Assembly (NCBI GenBank): GCA_030248215.1
Contig: JASANG010003360.1
Span: forward strand, 1-64,000
DNA from: Enoplolaimus lenunculus
Lineage: Eukaryota > Nematoda > Enoplea > Enoplida > Thoracostomopsidae
DNA: 64,000 nt
Direction: 5' to 3'
Positions 8,019-19,670 of the stretch are shown in pieces. The first letter of the stretch is position 1. Every line of letters starts with the position of its first letter. Made by a program: the position numbers and the translations under genes. Below the pieces are notes generated by a model. It was given only the letters and a program-made list of their open reading frames with translations, had not been told where the DNA came from and did no database searches.

Positions 8019-10616
8019 ATGCGTCGTCCACAATTATTTGGGGACGGGGTGTGGAATTTCACATCGACCGTAGACGACTGCCGTCAACGGTCTCTTCCTT
8101 AATTTTTCAGCAACAGCTGCCATAGAAAAAGTTTTACAGCAACCGTCAATGCTTTTGAAATTAAAACATAAAATTTTTGATGAAATTTTCGGTTTTTATT
8201 TTTATTAGTAGTTGTATACAGTTAATTTCGAAACCATGCCTGTAGACAGCTACTCTAACTTCAAAATCAAAATCGCTAACGATTACTATTTTTCATTTGG
8301 AAGCCGTAGACGGTTGCCCTTTTTCTCTAGAACACCAACTACGATTACATGTAGTTTAACGCTAAGGCTTAGACGGTTGCCGTCATTCAGAAATATATCA
8401 GTTGTAGATACCATTATTTTTTAAACGTTTCGACAAAATTCTTTTGTATACAGCCGTACCCAAATACCACACAAGTGGGCCCATACGCTAAGCCGTCCCA
8501 CAGTGCCGGGACAACAAACAGGGGTGTAACGGAGAGCCGGGACACCAGGACAGTTTGATCGCCGGGACTGAAACTGTCTGAAAACCCCAGTATACACTTA
8601 ATAATATTTGAAAGATTCAATTGGAAATGTGTATTTCTGTGTAAAAGGTCCACAAAGATGGTGACTGTTCGATTGGCTAAAGAACAAGTAAGCCTAAATC
8701 TTAAACCTACGTTTCACAGTTCTTTCTGTGTGCCAGAAGACAGGTTCCTACAAAATTAACATGTCCCGAAATATTAACTTATTAAAGATCACAAGAAAAG
8801 GGAGGTAGTTCCAGCGCGAATATATTTTCAATATTTTGTGTATCCGCCGCCAAAATTTCTTATTTTGTTTCATTCTTTACGTATGGTGCTATATTCTATA
8901 TTAAAAATGGCGACTTGTGGTAGCACAATGTTCGGTATTGTGTATGTGTCCATAGAAATTAAATATATGCTGCAACAGAGTTTTTGCGATTTGTCCGAGC
9001 GTAAAAAGCAGCGCTGGAAAAAGACTTCGGCGGCCTATGCAAATTTCGGCCCAAACTCCAACATTTATATATAGCGAGGCCTCAAAATCAAAAACTCAAC
9101 GTTTTAGCATCCACTCCAAAATATTTTAATACTTTGGCCTGAATTGCCGAAATACTTTATCTAGCAATGCGGACAAACAAGTTTTAAAATGCTTCAAAAA
9201 GAAATACATACGTCGATTTCAGAATACGATACGTATCTTTAGGAATATATTAAAATGTTTGTGCAAACTGGCTCAAACTTTTCACCGGCAGGTGTAGGCT
9301 ACATTTCAAAAAGCGTTTTTATACATTGGTCACTTCGAGTGAAAGATGAAAAGTTCCTACTTTTTACCTACACAGCCCGTAAAAAAGCAAAAATATTAAA
9401 AGCTGGTTTTTTAATATAAAAGCTTTTTATAGACTAATTTTTTGCTTGACTTAGGCTTTTAGGCTTATGAAGGAACTCATTCTTACGCTTAGGTTTAGGC
9501 TTAATCTTTTATGGAAGGCCCAATACTTTAAGGGGCGTCTCGGTTTCTGGGGGTCTATAAAAGAGTAAGTTTAGATTCTATACATTTTTCTTAGGCTTAG
9601 GCTTAGGAATACGCTTAGCGAAATCGTTATGAGCTCTACACCTAAACAGCGGAAAGAGCAACAAAGTCTGTTTTAAAAGTTTTTTATAGTCTTTCTCGAA
9701 GGAAAGCGTTCCGCCTCTCTTTACGGTCCTGATTTTTTAGTCCCATAGTCTTGATGGCCAATGTTTTTAGGGCCGTTCAGTAGATATTTAAAAAAGAGTA
9801 TTCTAAGCCTAAGCCTAAGCGTTGCAAAAATGTGTTCCTAAACCTAAGCCTTTAGCATAACCTAAAGCAAAAATGTAGAATCTAAATACCCACTTTTTTA
9901 GACCCACCAAAAACCTGGATACCCCTTTGATAGCAAATGGGCAGACTATAGTGCGCAAAAGAATATATGAAAGAAAAAAAACACACAACAATAGAGCATC
10001 TGTCAAACCGACTGCCAAACTGGCCTAGGCAAACAAAGTGTTTTGTACTCGCCCGCCGACATTCAGTTTCTCGCTCACTTTGCTCGCCAGTGTTTTCTAG
10101 TGCAAATCCCTTTTCAGAAATTGCACAGTCCCCTTTTTTGGATCTGCAAAAAACAAGACCTTTTGTTTTTGTAAAATATAAAAATAGAAAATTTCAAATG
10201 TTTGCGAACCTTAAAGCTGTAGACAGTCACCGTATTTGCTTAAATTCTCATTGACAGCTGCTATATTTAATTTGCTAAGGGCAAGCGTCTAAGCTGTTTT
10301 GTTTAAAATTCTCTTCGACAACTGCAGTACCTTAAGCTAGGGCACCCGTAGACGGCTACTATAAGTTTAAAACTACGCTTTAGACGATATCTCACATTTT
10401 GTTAGTACCATCGATAACGCGTGCCCTTTTTCAAATTTACAGCAGGCGTAGACGGTAGCTAGGCGAAAAATGGCAATCGTCTATTAAAATTTTAAAAATT
10501 TCAAAAATTATAAAATATAGTACAACTAACTACCATCCGTTGTATAGTAGATGGCAGTCGTCTACGGTCGATGTGAAATTCCACACCCCGTACCCAAATA
10601 ATTGTGGACGACGCAT
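8019..10616. mobile_element. 2.6-kb non-autonomous element with 64-bp inverted ends and GTAGACGG subterminal motifs
   Basis: Positions 8019-8082 and 10553-10616 are reverse complements over 64 bp with one mismatch. They begin ATGCGTCGTCCACAATTATT and include CATCGACCGTAGACGACTGC. Inside both flanks the motif GTAGACGG(C/T)TGCC and its variants recur: left near 8242, 8308 and 8371; right near 10218, 10347 and 10449. This suggests clustered subterminal transposase-binding sites. There is no long open frame, so it would need a transposase from elsewhere. TTAGGC-bearing sequence at about 9440-9640 and 9771-9942 is nested inside. The superfamily was not assigned and no target duplication was resolved. 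Confidence 0.75.
9771..9942 (+). repeat. Degraded TTAGGC MITE nested in the 2.6-kb element
   Basis: It starts near GGGCCGTTCAGTAG and runs through CCTAAGCCTAAGCCTAAGCG, then CCCACTTTTTTAGACCCACC and AACCTGGATACCCC, ending near GCAAATGGGC. The order is the same as in 16178-16383. The opposite-strand relative at about 9440-9640 carries TTAGGCTTAGGCTTAGGAA and the same GGGGTCTATAAAAGAGTAAG segment. Confidence 0.6.
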
Positions 10617-12220
10617 TATCCGTAAACAGGTGTGTTTTGATCGCTGGTTTGCATACGCTGCACTTCTGCTTGTTGTTGTAAATGGGACAGCAGGACGGGC
10701 CTTAGCGTAACATGGAGCAATATTTTTAACATTAAACGTTTCGTTTGTATTAATTGCATAAAGCGAGAGTGATCGGCAATGTTTTGCATAGGTGTTGTGT
10801 ACCAAAATTTTTAGAAACAATGTGTTAAAACGCACCAAACAATAATAAACTGTAATAATATGCAAAACTTCAGTGTCGAAATGGCCAGAACCTCCTGCAG
10901 AAATTCTACCGCAGCCGGAGGTCTGAACTTGTTCTTACGTAACGTATATTTTACACCGAGGTCGTTTCTTGTTGAATTACGGAGCCTAAAACGATTGGCA
11001 TATCCTCTAAACGTAATGATGTAAACCAACACAAAAATGCTTGATATTTTTTAAAATTTGTATATTAGCCCGCCGGATTCCAATGACTGGCTGGCCGCCA
11101 GAATGCCGGTCAAACATCCCATTGGCTGCCGGCCGGCTGGCCAGTAGAAACACGGGTAATTGCACAACACTAATCTAAACCTGTTGATGGCTAAACCCAG
11201 TAACAACCCTTAACAATTAATGTGTATAAATCATAACAGTTTATGTGCAAACCAAAATTACGCAACTGCTGTTGCAGTTTAGGTTGTGTGTAGCGTGGTC
11301 GATGCAGCATATTTGCCCCAGCACATCCATATATACCACAGATGTAAGCATGTTTTTGTAATTTAATTTATTACCGTTTCACATACCGGCAAAGCTTTTA
11401 GTCAAAAATGGATTTTGTAATAACAGTTTCAAGTTTCATTAAACTTTTAGTTTCAACATTCTAAATTGGTATAAATTTACCTGATATCTTTTTGCAAACT
11501 AGCAATTGTTAATATATTTCGTTAAAAACTTCTTGAAGCAAAGACTACAGGCATGTCCGAAAAATTTAAACGTGAATGCATTATGACCGTAGGGGTTCAG
11601 TTACGTGACTTTTGTGTTTCTTTTTCTGGCATGAATTATCCCAAAAAACTGTATCATCGAAAATCTGTTTATATTTACGAATTGTACATAGTAAAGCGTT
11701 TCCCAAAATAGCGAACGCCTTTATTGAAGCTTGACATCGGGATTCTTACAAATGGTTCTGGTCAGTTGCAAAATTTGAAGATGTTGTGCAATTTGTGTTC
11801 TTTCGAAAATTGGTTTGTAACTCGACGGTTTTTTAATATCATCACGCAGGACACAATTGGCAGTAAAAATTTGGAAGCAGGTGATCTGCAAATTTTGACG
11901 GATCCAAAGGTGAAGCAACATTGCGTATTTAAAGTAGTATTGGACTTGTCATTTTAATATTAATTGGTAATTTGTTGTCAAAAATACATTTTCGAGTTAT
12001 TGATTAATAGAGATCTCGGAATTGTAGAATTACAAACAATTTCACTGCCGAAATTATCACTAGCACCTTAGAATTTCTTTCTGTACCAGGGGTCGGAGTT
12101 TTAGGCATGCTTTTTTCGTCTCTAGTGGCACCCAGCTTTAAAGCTTGGCCTAACATGGCACTTACACAACTTTACAGGTTTGTAACATAACTTGTCATTA
12201 AAACCATATATTTAGCAAAA
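10617..12220. other. Gene-free upstream region of the first DEG/ENaC gene
   Basis: No coding sequence is supported. At about 11068-11146 there is a GC-rich, partly self-complementary patch of GGCTGGCC and GCCGGCCGGC words. The open frames of 66-111 codons in this stretch have no recognisable domain. No TATA box or core promoter could be assigned with confidence. Confidence 0.5.
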
Positions 12221-13582
12221 ATGATTCGAAACTTTGCCACCGAATCTTCAATACATGGTATATACCACTTGTTCTTCGCAGACACAACAGCACAAAGGGT
12301 GGCATGGTGTTGCGTTATCATGTCAACACTTGTAGGTTTATTTATACAAATTTTTCGAATTGCTCTAGAATTCTATAAGCAGCCAGTTTCAACTAGTTTG
12401 GTATTGAGTACCAGCGGTCAAGAGTTCAACGTGTTGTATTGTCCTGCGAATTGGATGAATGGATCAAAGATAGCCAACTTGAATCTGGATCGCTCCGACA
12501 TGCGCTACTTTGCTGGCATCTCGACGGTATACGAATTTTACGACGACAAGTTTAAAGACACGTATACTGGTGTCGAGAGCTCGATGTTTACCCTTAGTAG
12601 CATTTTGACGACTCAAAATATTAGCATTGGTGTTAACATGCAAGCGGCATTTGTGAACAAAACGCAACAATTTCCAAACGTAGTGGATTTTATAAAACAT
12701 CTTGCGCTTGACAGTGAATATACGTTGAAAATCAGGAGTCGAAAATTTGGTGATCCTGTGCCAGTTTTAGCAAATTTTGGATTATGTTACAACATTTCAT
12801 CAAACACTTTATTGAGTTCTGTTGATAGCTATGATAAATGTCTGTCGCTCAGTTACGCAATTGATTCCCAAGATTATCATGAAAATGTCGCACGAGACCG
12901 CGATATAGTTATAGTTGGTGACGGCGCGTATAGTTTGCTTGCACCAAACGTACTGAAAGTGACACCAAATCATCAGCATGATGTTGCAATTAACATATAC
13001 CTAGTAAACCGTATTAACAGACGCAGCGAACCGTGCCGCAACTGGAGTACCAAGAACAGATTGGTATGTTTGTTAAAATGTGCTGCGGTGACTTATCCGA
13101 CTGGTAATTGCACTCAATGGTGTGACGTCTACATGACGAATAATTGTACCGTACGGTCAGTTTGCTCAATATACGTTATTAATCAATCTCGCGGTGTCGA
13201 CGCTATGGAAAAATGTTGGACTGAATGCGAACAACAATGCCCTATGGTTTGTCGCTCCAAGATGTACAGTGTAGCGATTAAAAGCCAAACGCTTTCGCCG
13301 CATCAACAGTCATTGATCGCTGATTCTTCGATGTCGGTGCATACGGCAAAACGGAACACCCAAATACATACTACGATAAATTTTATGCTTGAAAATTTAC
13401 AAGCAGTATTTGTGTTTGAAGAGCGTCCAGCGTATTCACCAGAAACGTTGTTTTCAAATTTGGGAGGCACAATAAGTTTATTTTGTGGCGCTTCGTTGAT
13501 TTCTATGGTTCATCTCGTCGGTTTCGTCTTGGCTATGATCAAACAAAAGTCGTCAACAGTTGCTGTTGAATTAAAGCATTGA
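12221..13582 (+). CDS. DEG/ENaC-family sodium channel, paralogue 1 (intronless)
   Basis: The 453-residue product is a subunit of a trimeric, typically amiloride-sensitive cation channel of the plasma membrane. It has a short cytoplasmic N-terminus with the gating motif FATESSIHGI (residues 5-14, His-Gly at 12-13), TM1 at about 26-48, and a large extracellular domain with 14 cysteines (first at 74, then 189 to 344) and several N-glycosylation sites. The family signature before TM2 is YSPETLFSNLGG, followed by the selectivity-filter triplet Gly-Ala-Ser (423-425) inside TM2 at about 414-440, and a short tail of about 13 residues. It is shorter than most family members (usually 500-650). The ATG at 12221 is chosen because the paralogue aligns from the same residue without gaps. 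A possible splice acceptor, TTTAG, ends 5 nt before the ATG. Confidence 0.92.
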   Translation: MIRNFATESSIHGIYHLFFADTTAQRVAWCCVIMSTLVGLFIQIFRIALEFYKQPVSTSLVLSTSGQEFNVLYCPANWMNGSKIANLNLDRSDMRYFAGISTVYEFYDDKFKDTYTGVESSMFTLSSILTTQNISIGVNMQAAFVNKTQQFPNVVDFIKHLALDSEYTLKIRSRKFGDPVPVLANFGLCYNISSNTLLSSVDSYDKCLSLSYAIDSQDYHENVARDRDIVIVGDGAYSLLAPNVLKVTPNHQHDVAINIYLVNRINRRSEPCRNWSTKNRLVCLLKCAAVTYPTGNCTQWCDVYMTNNCTVRSVCSIYVINQSRGVDAMEKCWTECEQQCPMVCRSKMYSVAIKSQTLSPHQQSLIADSSMSVHTAKRNTQIHTTINFMLENLQAVFVFEERPAYSPETLFSNLGGTISLFCGASLISMVHLVGFVLAMIKQKSSTVAVELKH

Positions 13583-13723
13583 AAGCCATTTTGGACGCTT
13601 CAGTTTCTGGCATACTCAGTGTGCAAGCTAGCAATTTCACAATACTACGAATTTCAATTTAGGTTCGTAGTATAAATTTCAAGATTAACGCGAATCCATT
13701 ACTTGTGAAATTATATTTTCTGC

Positions 13724-13729
13724 AATAAA
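13724..13729 (+). terminator. Polyadenylation signal AATAAA after DEG/ENaC paralogue 1
   Basis: A canonical AATAAA hexamer lies about 140 bases after the stop codon, in AT-rich sequence, at a normal 3'-UTR distance. It is the only canonical signal seen close downstream of the gene. Confidence 0.6.
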
Positions 13730-15183
13730 CTTATATTCTATGCTGAATATTTAAGTTTTTATTAATGATATAATTATAATATTTTGTGTTAACAATTTCT
13801 CACACTTCATGTATACTGTGAACAAAGCACGAATTGCTTATGTGAAAGAATGCACAACACACAGTGTATGACAAAAATTAGCAGGCTCGAGCTCCAAGCT
13901 CTTATAATCAAGTGTTGGTTGAAATATCTTTCATCAGAGAGCAGGGTTTGAATTTTAGCTTCAAATTTGGTGACAGATTGAGCAAAAAAATATTCAAGCG
14001 TGAAAAAAACATTTGTGCTGTAGTTTGCTAACGTTCAAAGCGTCTGAAGATTTGGATCAAATTGGAGTATGTTTAGGAATATATTAATTATTACGAAACG
14101 TTCTGTCTTTGGCACAATTATGCTATCTGAAAACATCGAAGCAATTCCAAATAACGGACGAAAAGCTTTATATCCCCTGGGAACTCAGTTTAGTAATTCT
14201 AACGGGGTTAGCTTTACTATTCTGCACCTAATTTGGTCATTCTAACGGGGTTCGTTTGATCGGAAATCGTTGAGAAATTTACTAACGTGGTTAGAGTGTG
14301 TGGCATTTGTAAACTTGGGACAAATTACCGGAGATATTGGTTCTGTGGACTGTGGCTGGATTAAATAGAATTTAGGCACAGTGTTCACTAGGATTTCGGA
14401 TCATAATACAACCATTAGAACATTTAACCTGTGTAGTAATTATGTCATATTAATAATTGGTGTCGTATTGGTATTAGGGGTGGGTCAGTAAACATTTATA
14501 CGACCGAGTCATTAAATCAGAGCGACAAGCATAACATCGGGATAGAACTTTAACTAACTGGTGATTTCAAGGTGTTAACTAGCAAATCATTAACTTCTCA
14601 CAATAAGGAGTTCGGATACCTCAAATGCGGCACTGCAATAAACTTAGATACTTGAATTACATGGAAATAGTGTTTCGACCTTTGAGTTGGTTGATTTAGG
14701 AACAAAAAGAAAACTGGCTATATCGACAGTACTGAAAGATATGCGCAATTTAGCCTATATTTATTTTAAAATATTATACACTAACAATTGTTTGCTTTAC
14801 CCTCAAACAAATCAACCGAACTCTGTTGAGCACGTTAATCATTTTAAGTTTTATTGCATTTTAACATGTCACAAACAACAGACAAGCTTGGTCGATGCAG
14901 ATTTCACTAGTTTGAGAGGTGGTTTTCGAATTTTTTAAAAAACATTAAGTATATTACTCCATATTTTTAAATGATTCTCTAGAGTAAAATCAGAATTTTA
15001 CTGTATCACATATACCAATTTTTTGAGAATTTCAAGTAGGAATACTTTTAGGTTTGGTTTTTCGCTCGCCTCGCTCTCGAAATTTTAGCAATTGACGCCC
15101 ATACCCGAGATTTTTGACCATGGCCAACGTCACTCTAGCAGTAAAAATTCACCTATTCTTAACCTAAATGGACAGAAGTTTGA

Positions 15184-15290
15184 CACAGCAAAAAAATGGT
15201 GAGTCAAATTAACTCTCTTCGAAGTAGGCTTTTCGTGACTACACAAATTGAGTCAAAATTCGACTCTGCTTTGTGCGAGTTATCAGTAGC
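15184..15290 (+). repeat. Half copy of the CACTG foldback MITE
   Basis: The stretch begins CACAGCAAAAAAATGGTGAG and continues GTCAAATTAACTCTCTTCG and GTAGGCTTTTCGTGACTACA, as in the left half of the full elements at 23337-23535 and 46531-46751. The right half is missing or has diverged. Confidence 0.65.
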
Positions 15291-16177
15291 TGATCTAGAA
15301 ATGTCTGTTGGGAGAGGCGCTGCCACATGTTATGAAACACAGGAGGGGAAAAATTGTAAGATACACGGTTCTTGCAGTTTTACCACAACATATTTTTTGA
15401 TGATGGGGTGTACGCTACCCCTCCCCCCATCTCGATCCGCCAGTTGTTTTACTGGTGTCTTTAGACACGGTTTCAGCTTGCAATACAAGAAACCTGCCTT
15501 CGAAATTTTTAAAGGTAACCCACACAGGCCAGACATTATGATCAAACTTGATTTTTCAATCCTTTCCGTATCGCATCTTTCAGAAATTTTCAACTCTACC
15601 CGTGTTTTCAGCGAAAATAATTAGCACAGTTTTATAAAAGGTATTAAAATCCACTGATATGCAAGTCACTTTTGGCTGCCAAAGCCACAGGTGTACACGT
15701 TTTCCCACTGAAAATTGCAGTTGTGCCGTTTTTCCATTTGCCCGAATCAAACCTGTCCCGATTTCCAGCATAATTTGCAGCTGTCCCGTTTTCCCATTTG
15801 CCCGTATTGCTGTCGGCAGGATTGTATGAATTTGCCCCTATTACACTCCTGTGTCTCACTGTATCACGGGAAAACGCCACGCCCCTAAAAGTAACATTAG
15901 CCGTCACACAAATATACCTTATAAGACAATATGATAAAATTTGGGCTTGGCACTAGCACCAAAAGTGGCTAATAAACCTTAATTCAGTTTATATTTTTAG
16001 TATTTATATATTTTCTGCATTTACGTGTACGAATAAGCAATCTTAGTATCTGTATAACCAATAATAAAAATTAACTGACAAGTGTATAACTTACCTGATT
16101 TCGCTTGGTGCAAAATGTACAATGGTAACCTCGCGTAGAACCCCTAACTACTCAGATACATGAAATATAGTATTTAC

Positions 16178-16383
16178 GGCCAATGTTACTTTTACGGGCG
16201 TAACAGTAGATTAAAGCGTATTCCTAAGCCCAAGCCTAGGCATTGAAAAAGTGTGTTCCTAAGCCTAAGACTAAACCTAAGCTTGTAAGCCCAAGCAAAA
16301 AAATATGATCTAGAGTCTAGAGTCTAGATCTACTTTTTTACAAACCCACTAGAAACCTGGACGCCCCTAAAAGTACATGGGCC
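16178..16383 (+). repeat. TTAGGC MITE, GGCCAATGTTAC type, complete
   Basis: The terminal sequences are GGCCAATGTTACTTTTACGG and the reverse-complementary CCCCTAAAAGTACATGGGCC. The core holds CCTAAGCCCAAGCCTAGGC, TGTGTTCCTAAGCCTAAG and a GATCTAGAGTCTAGAGTC mini-repeat, then CTACTTTTTTACAAACCCAC. It is 206 bp, matches 43430-43615 throughout, and has no coding capacity. Confidence 0.8.
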
Positions 16384-17899
16384 ATATTTACCATAACAGC
16401 TCGCCTATAAGAGCTTAATACTGTACAGCAAGGTTTTCAAGTCTTGTGGAGATTTGTAACTGCTCGTACGCGTATTTATTGTTAAACACTGTACATTGTG
16501 TTTTGTGTACAAAGTTTGAAGCTCTGTTCGTTCAGTGTGCTCTTTAGTAAGAAGGTTAACTTGCACCATCAGACTTGAGTTGCTCATTGCCGGCGGGTGC
16601 AGATGTGGGCCGGATAAACAATTTCTGACGTTGGTGAACCTGGAGGTAACAAAATTCCACAACACATACAAAAAATTCGGCAGTCTATACCCGCCGAGAA
16701 ACCTGTTAATTTTCAAACTTGTTTCGGTCGTTTTTGTTGACAATACTTTCGTTAAATAACTTCCTAAATACAAGAAATTCAAGTGTAAATTCTAGTATCA
16801 TATGCTATTCAATAGAACAACTTTGTTTTGTCACAACAGGTATGCGCCACTTGAAAACATATCATATAATACTCGCAGACAACATGTAGAATGCATGATA
16901 TTGCAGTACAAACGGGCGCTGTCACATCATGATTTAAATTTTTTAATTTGACATCGGATTAACATGCAGACATAATGTTACACGGTACTGCAATAGGAAC
17001 CAGATGTGTTTCAGGCTGCCTCAGTTACAACGTGAGCAACACATAATCACTAACTGGCTTTTGAAATTTAATAAAAATATTTTCAATTCACACATACTAT
17101 GTACAAGTATTTCGTTTCTAAGGGAAGCCGTCAATTGCCGATGCAAACAATCAATTTAGCTTTTAACCATTTAGATACATTTTCCAAATATTAATAGGTT
17201 TATAATAAAAGTTTCAAGTTACACTTTCTACAGTTTTAATGGAAGTGAAGCTAGAACATAAATGAAACATTTGCGTTAAACTCATATTTCTTTGTTTGAA
17301 CAAGCAGGTTTATAGATTTAGTGGTTTTATTAAGAGCATTTCTCTTTTGAGATATTGCGAATACTGTACAGTCAAAATTAAAGTGTTGAATACCCACTGC
17401 GATCAGTTCAATTTAGTGCAAAAAATGAACACATTTTAGCTTGCACAATTGCAATGCTGAAGCTGATGTAGAGATTACGCAGTCATTTCAGCACCTGCTA
17501 CACAAGTTGTTTGTGACTTGTTCACACTGCAACTGGCCGAATCAATCTCGTTGGCACTCTTCATGATTAGCGAAATATTAATAAAGTGGGCTGACAAAAC
17601 ACTGGATTGTATTTTTAATTTTTCGAACAATGAATATTTTCATTTTGACCAATCTATTGTTTCTCACGGCATAAATTGCTACAATTGAAAAGAAAATCTA
17701 CTAATAAGCGTGTCAACTTTTTGTCTTAACCGAATAATTACGTTTGAAAGCAACACCAAAACAAATTACAACTGAAACAATTAGCGAGTTTGTTACTGTG
17801 ATTGGCCAATGCGTATTTAAAATTTTTTGACAGAAATAGGCATTTGAACAAACGAAATTCATCGCCGTGGGGATTGCTGTACCAAGCAGTTGTAACAAA

Positions 17900-19261
17900 A
17901 TGAGGGTACGTTTCGCCACGGAATCATCAATTCACGGTATAAATGAACTTTTCAACGCAGAAACAACAGTACAAAGGGTGGCGTGGAGCTGTATTCTCGT
18001 ATCAACGCTCGCAGCTTTGTCAATACAAATTTTCCGGCTTTCCCTAGAATACTATAAACAACCAGTTACGACTAGTTTGATAATAAGCTCCAGGGGTCAA
18101 GAATTTTACGCGTTGTACTGTCCTGCGAATTGGATGAACCGTTCAAAAGTGTCCACCTTAAATTTTGATCGCTCCGACTTTCTCTACTTTGCTGGAATTA
18201 CAACAGTATACGAATTTTACGACGCCAAGTTTAAAGATGAGTATACCGGTGTGAAAAATTCAATGTTCACGCTTAGCGATGTTCCGAAATCTCAAAATAT
18301 TAGCGTTGGAATCAGCATGCAAACGGCGTTCGTGAACAAAACGCAACAATTTCGAACAATTGTCGATTTGATGAAACATATCGCGCTTGATAATGAGTAT
18401 ACGCTAACCATTGTGAGTAAAAAATTTGCCGCTCCCGTGCCAGTCTTCACAAATTTTGGATTATGCTACAACATATCGTCAAACAGCACATTGTATTTCA
18501 TGGATAGCTATGATAAATGTCTATCGCTAAGTTATAACGTTAGTGGAAAATATTACATCGAAAATGTTGCAAGAGACCGCGATATAGTTATAGTTGGTGA
18601 CGGCGCGTATAGTTTGCTTGCACCAAACGTACTGAAAGTGACACCAAATCATCAACATGATGTTGCCGTCAACTTCTACCGTGTGAACCGCGTCAGCAAA
18701 CGTTACGAACCGTGTCGTAACTGGGATGCCAAACTACAGTTGAAGTGTTGGTTTGCGTGTGAAGTAGTGAATTTTCCGACAGGTAATTGCACTGAGTGGT
18801 GTGATACTTATATGACAAACAATTGTACCATACGCTCGGCCTGCTCTTTATATGTTCTCAGTCAAGCCCACGGTGCCAATGCTCTGGAAGCTTTTTGGAT
18901 TACTTGCGGTAAACAATGCCCTCCTGTTTGCCGGTCCGAGCTATACAGTGTAACGATTAAAAGTCAGTCACTTTTGCCGCACGAGCAGACGTTGACAAAT
19001 GCAAGTCCGATGTCAGTGGATATGGTAAAGCGAGACACAGCGATACACACTACGGTAAATTTTGTTCTGGAAAATTTACAAGCGGTATTTGTGTTTGAAG
19101 AAAACCCGTCGTATTCTCCAGAGACGTTGTTCTCAAATTTGGGCGGTACGATTAGCTTATTTTGTGGTGCATCGTTGATTTCAATGGTTCAACTAATTGG
19201 TTATATTTTGATGATGACGAAACAAAAATTATCAACTGTTGCAGTTGAATTAAAACAGTAA
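17900..19261 (+). CDS. DEG/ENaC-family sodium channel, paralogue 2 (intronless)
   Basis: The product has 453 residues and aligns with paralogue 1 end to end without a gap. The open frame extends 11 codons further upstream to 17867, but the Met at 17900 (MRVRFATESSIHGI) matches the paralogue's start and is preferred. It shares the N-terminal His-Gly gating motif, TM1 at about 26-48, the Cys-rich ectodomain, YSPETLFSNLGG, the Gly-Ala-Ser filter at 423-425 and TM2. It has 13 ectodomain cysteines: the one at 332 in paralogue 1 is Phe here, so one disulphide may differ. The sequence encoding RDRDIVIVGDGAYSLLAPNV and the residues just after it is identical at DNA level to paralogue 1 over 82 bp, against clear divergence on both sides. 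No canonical AATAAA was seen just downstream; ATTAAA near 19346 is a weak candidate. Confidence 0.92.
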   Translation: MRVRFATESSIHGINELFNAETTVQRVAWSCILVSTLAALSIQIFRLSLEYYKQPVTTSLIISSRGQEFYALYCPANWMNRSKVSTLNFDRSDFLYFAGITTVYEFYDAKFKDEYTGVKNSMFTLSDVPKSQNISVGISMQTAFVNKTQQFRTIVDLMKHIALDNEYTLTIVSKKFAAPVPVFTNFGLCYNISSNSTLYFMDSYDKCLSLSYNVSGKYYIENVARDRDIVIVGDGAYSLLAPNVLKVTPNHQHDVAVNFYRVNRVSKRYEPCRNWDAKLQLKCWFACEVVNFPTGNCTEWCDTYMTNNCTIRSACSLYVLSQAHGANALEAFWITCGKQCPPVCRSELYSVTIKSQSLLPHEQTLTNASPMSVDMVKRDTAIHTTVNFVLENLQAVFVFEENPSYSPETLFSNLGGTISLFCGASLISMVQLIGYILMMTKQKLSTVAVELKQ

Positions 19262-19419
19262 AGATTCTTTAAATTTAAGTTTCTGATGTGCCGTCAATGC
19301 AAGATAACCATTCCACAATGCTAAGAATGCTGGTTCCGAACTATATTAAATTGAATGAATTTAGGTTTTGGATGAATGTATGAAGGTACGGTAGATCGAC
19401 AAACTAGGAAATATAACAT

Positions 19420-19670
19420 TTTGTGGTTTTCCGACGTATGTGAGGGTGCTGAGTTCAACTCTGTTATTTTTATTCTCACTGACTCTCTGGTTAAAAAGTA
19501 TGCGCCTTCAAGGTTTCGGCCTATTTTACATGTTGTACATAACATGTAAACAAAAAAGCTTTGCGAATGCTGGTGTGTCGGAGTGGTATGATGTTCGGAC
19601 AGCGCTCAAGAGGGTTCCCTTTTCAGCATTTGGGTCGCGGGTTTGAATCCTCTCGGGGGAATTAAAAAAA
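19420..19670 (+). repeat. SINE-like repeat with tRNA-Leu-like domain
   Basis: The sequence has a body containing GAGGGTGCTGAGTTCAAC and TTTTACATGT, then a tRNA-like part. That part shows an A-box-like GTGTCGGAGTGGTATGATG, a CTCAAGA anticodon-loop-like heptamer (CAA, Leu) and a B box GGGTTTGAATCC, followed by CTCTCGGGGGAATTAAAAAA. A second copy lies at 20878-21110 on the minus strand. The tRNA-like part lies near the 3' end rather than at the head, which is unusual for a SINE. It is too degraded to be a functional tRNA gene. Confidence 0.6.

Larger units (their letters stand above)
13730..17899. other. Gene-free spacer between the two DEG/ENaC genes
   Basis: No real gene was found. Contents: a half copy of the CACTG foldback MITE (15184-15290), a GTCCCGTTTTCCCATTTGCCCG-like short repetition around 15715-15810, and a complete TTAGGC MITE (16178-16383). 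The remaining open frames of 60-142 codons lack domains and overlap repeats. No trace of a third channel copy was recognised. Confidence 0.55.
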
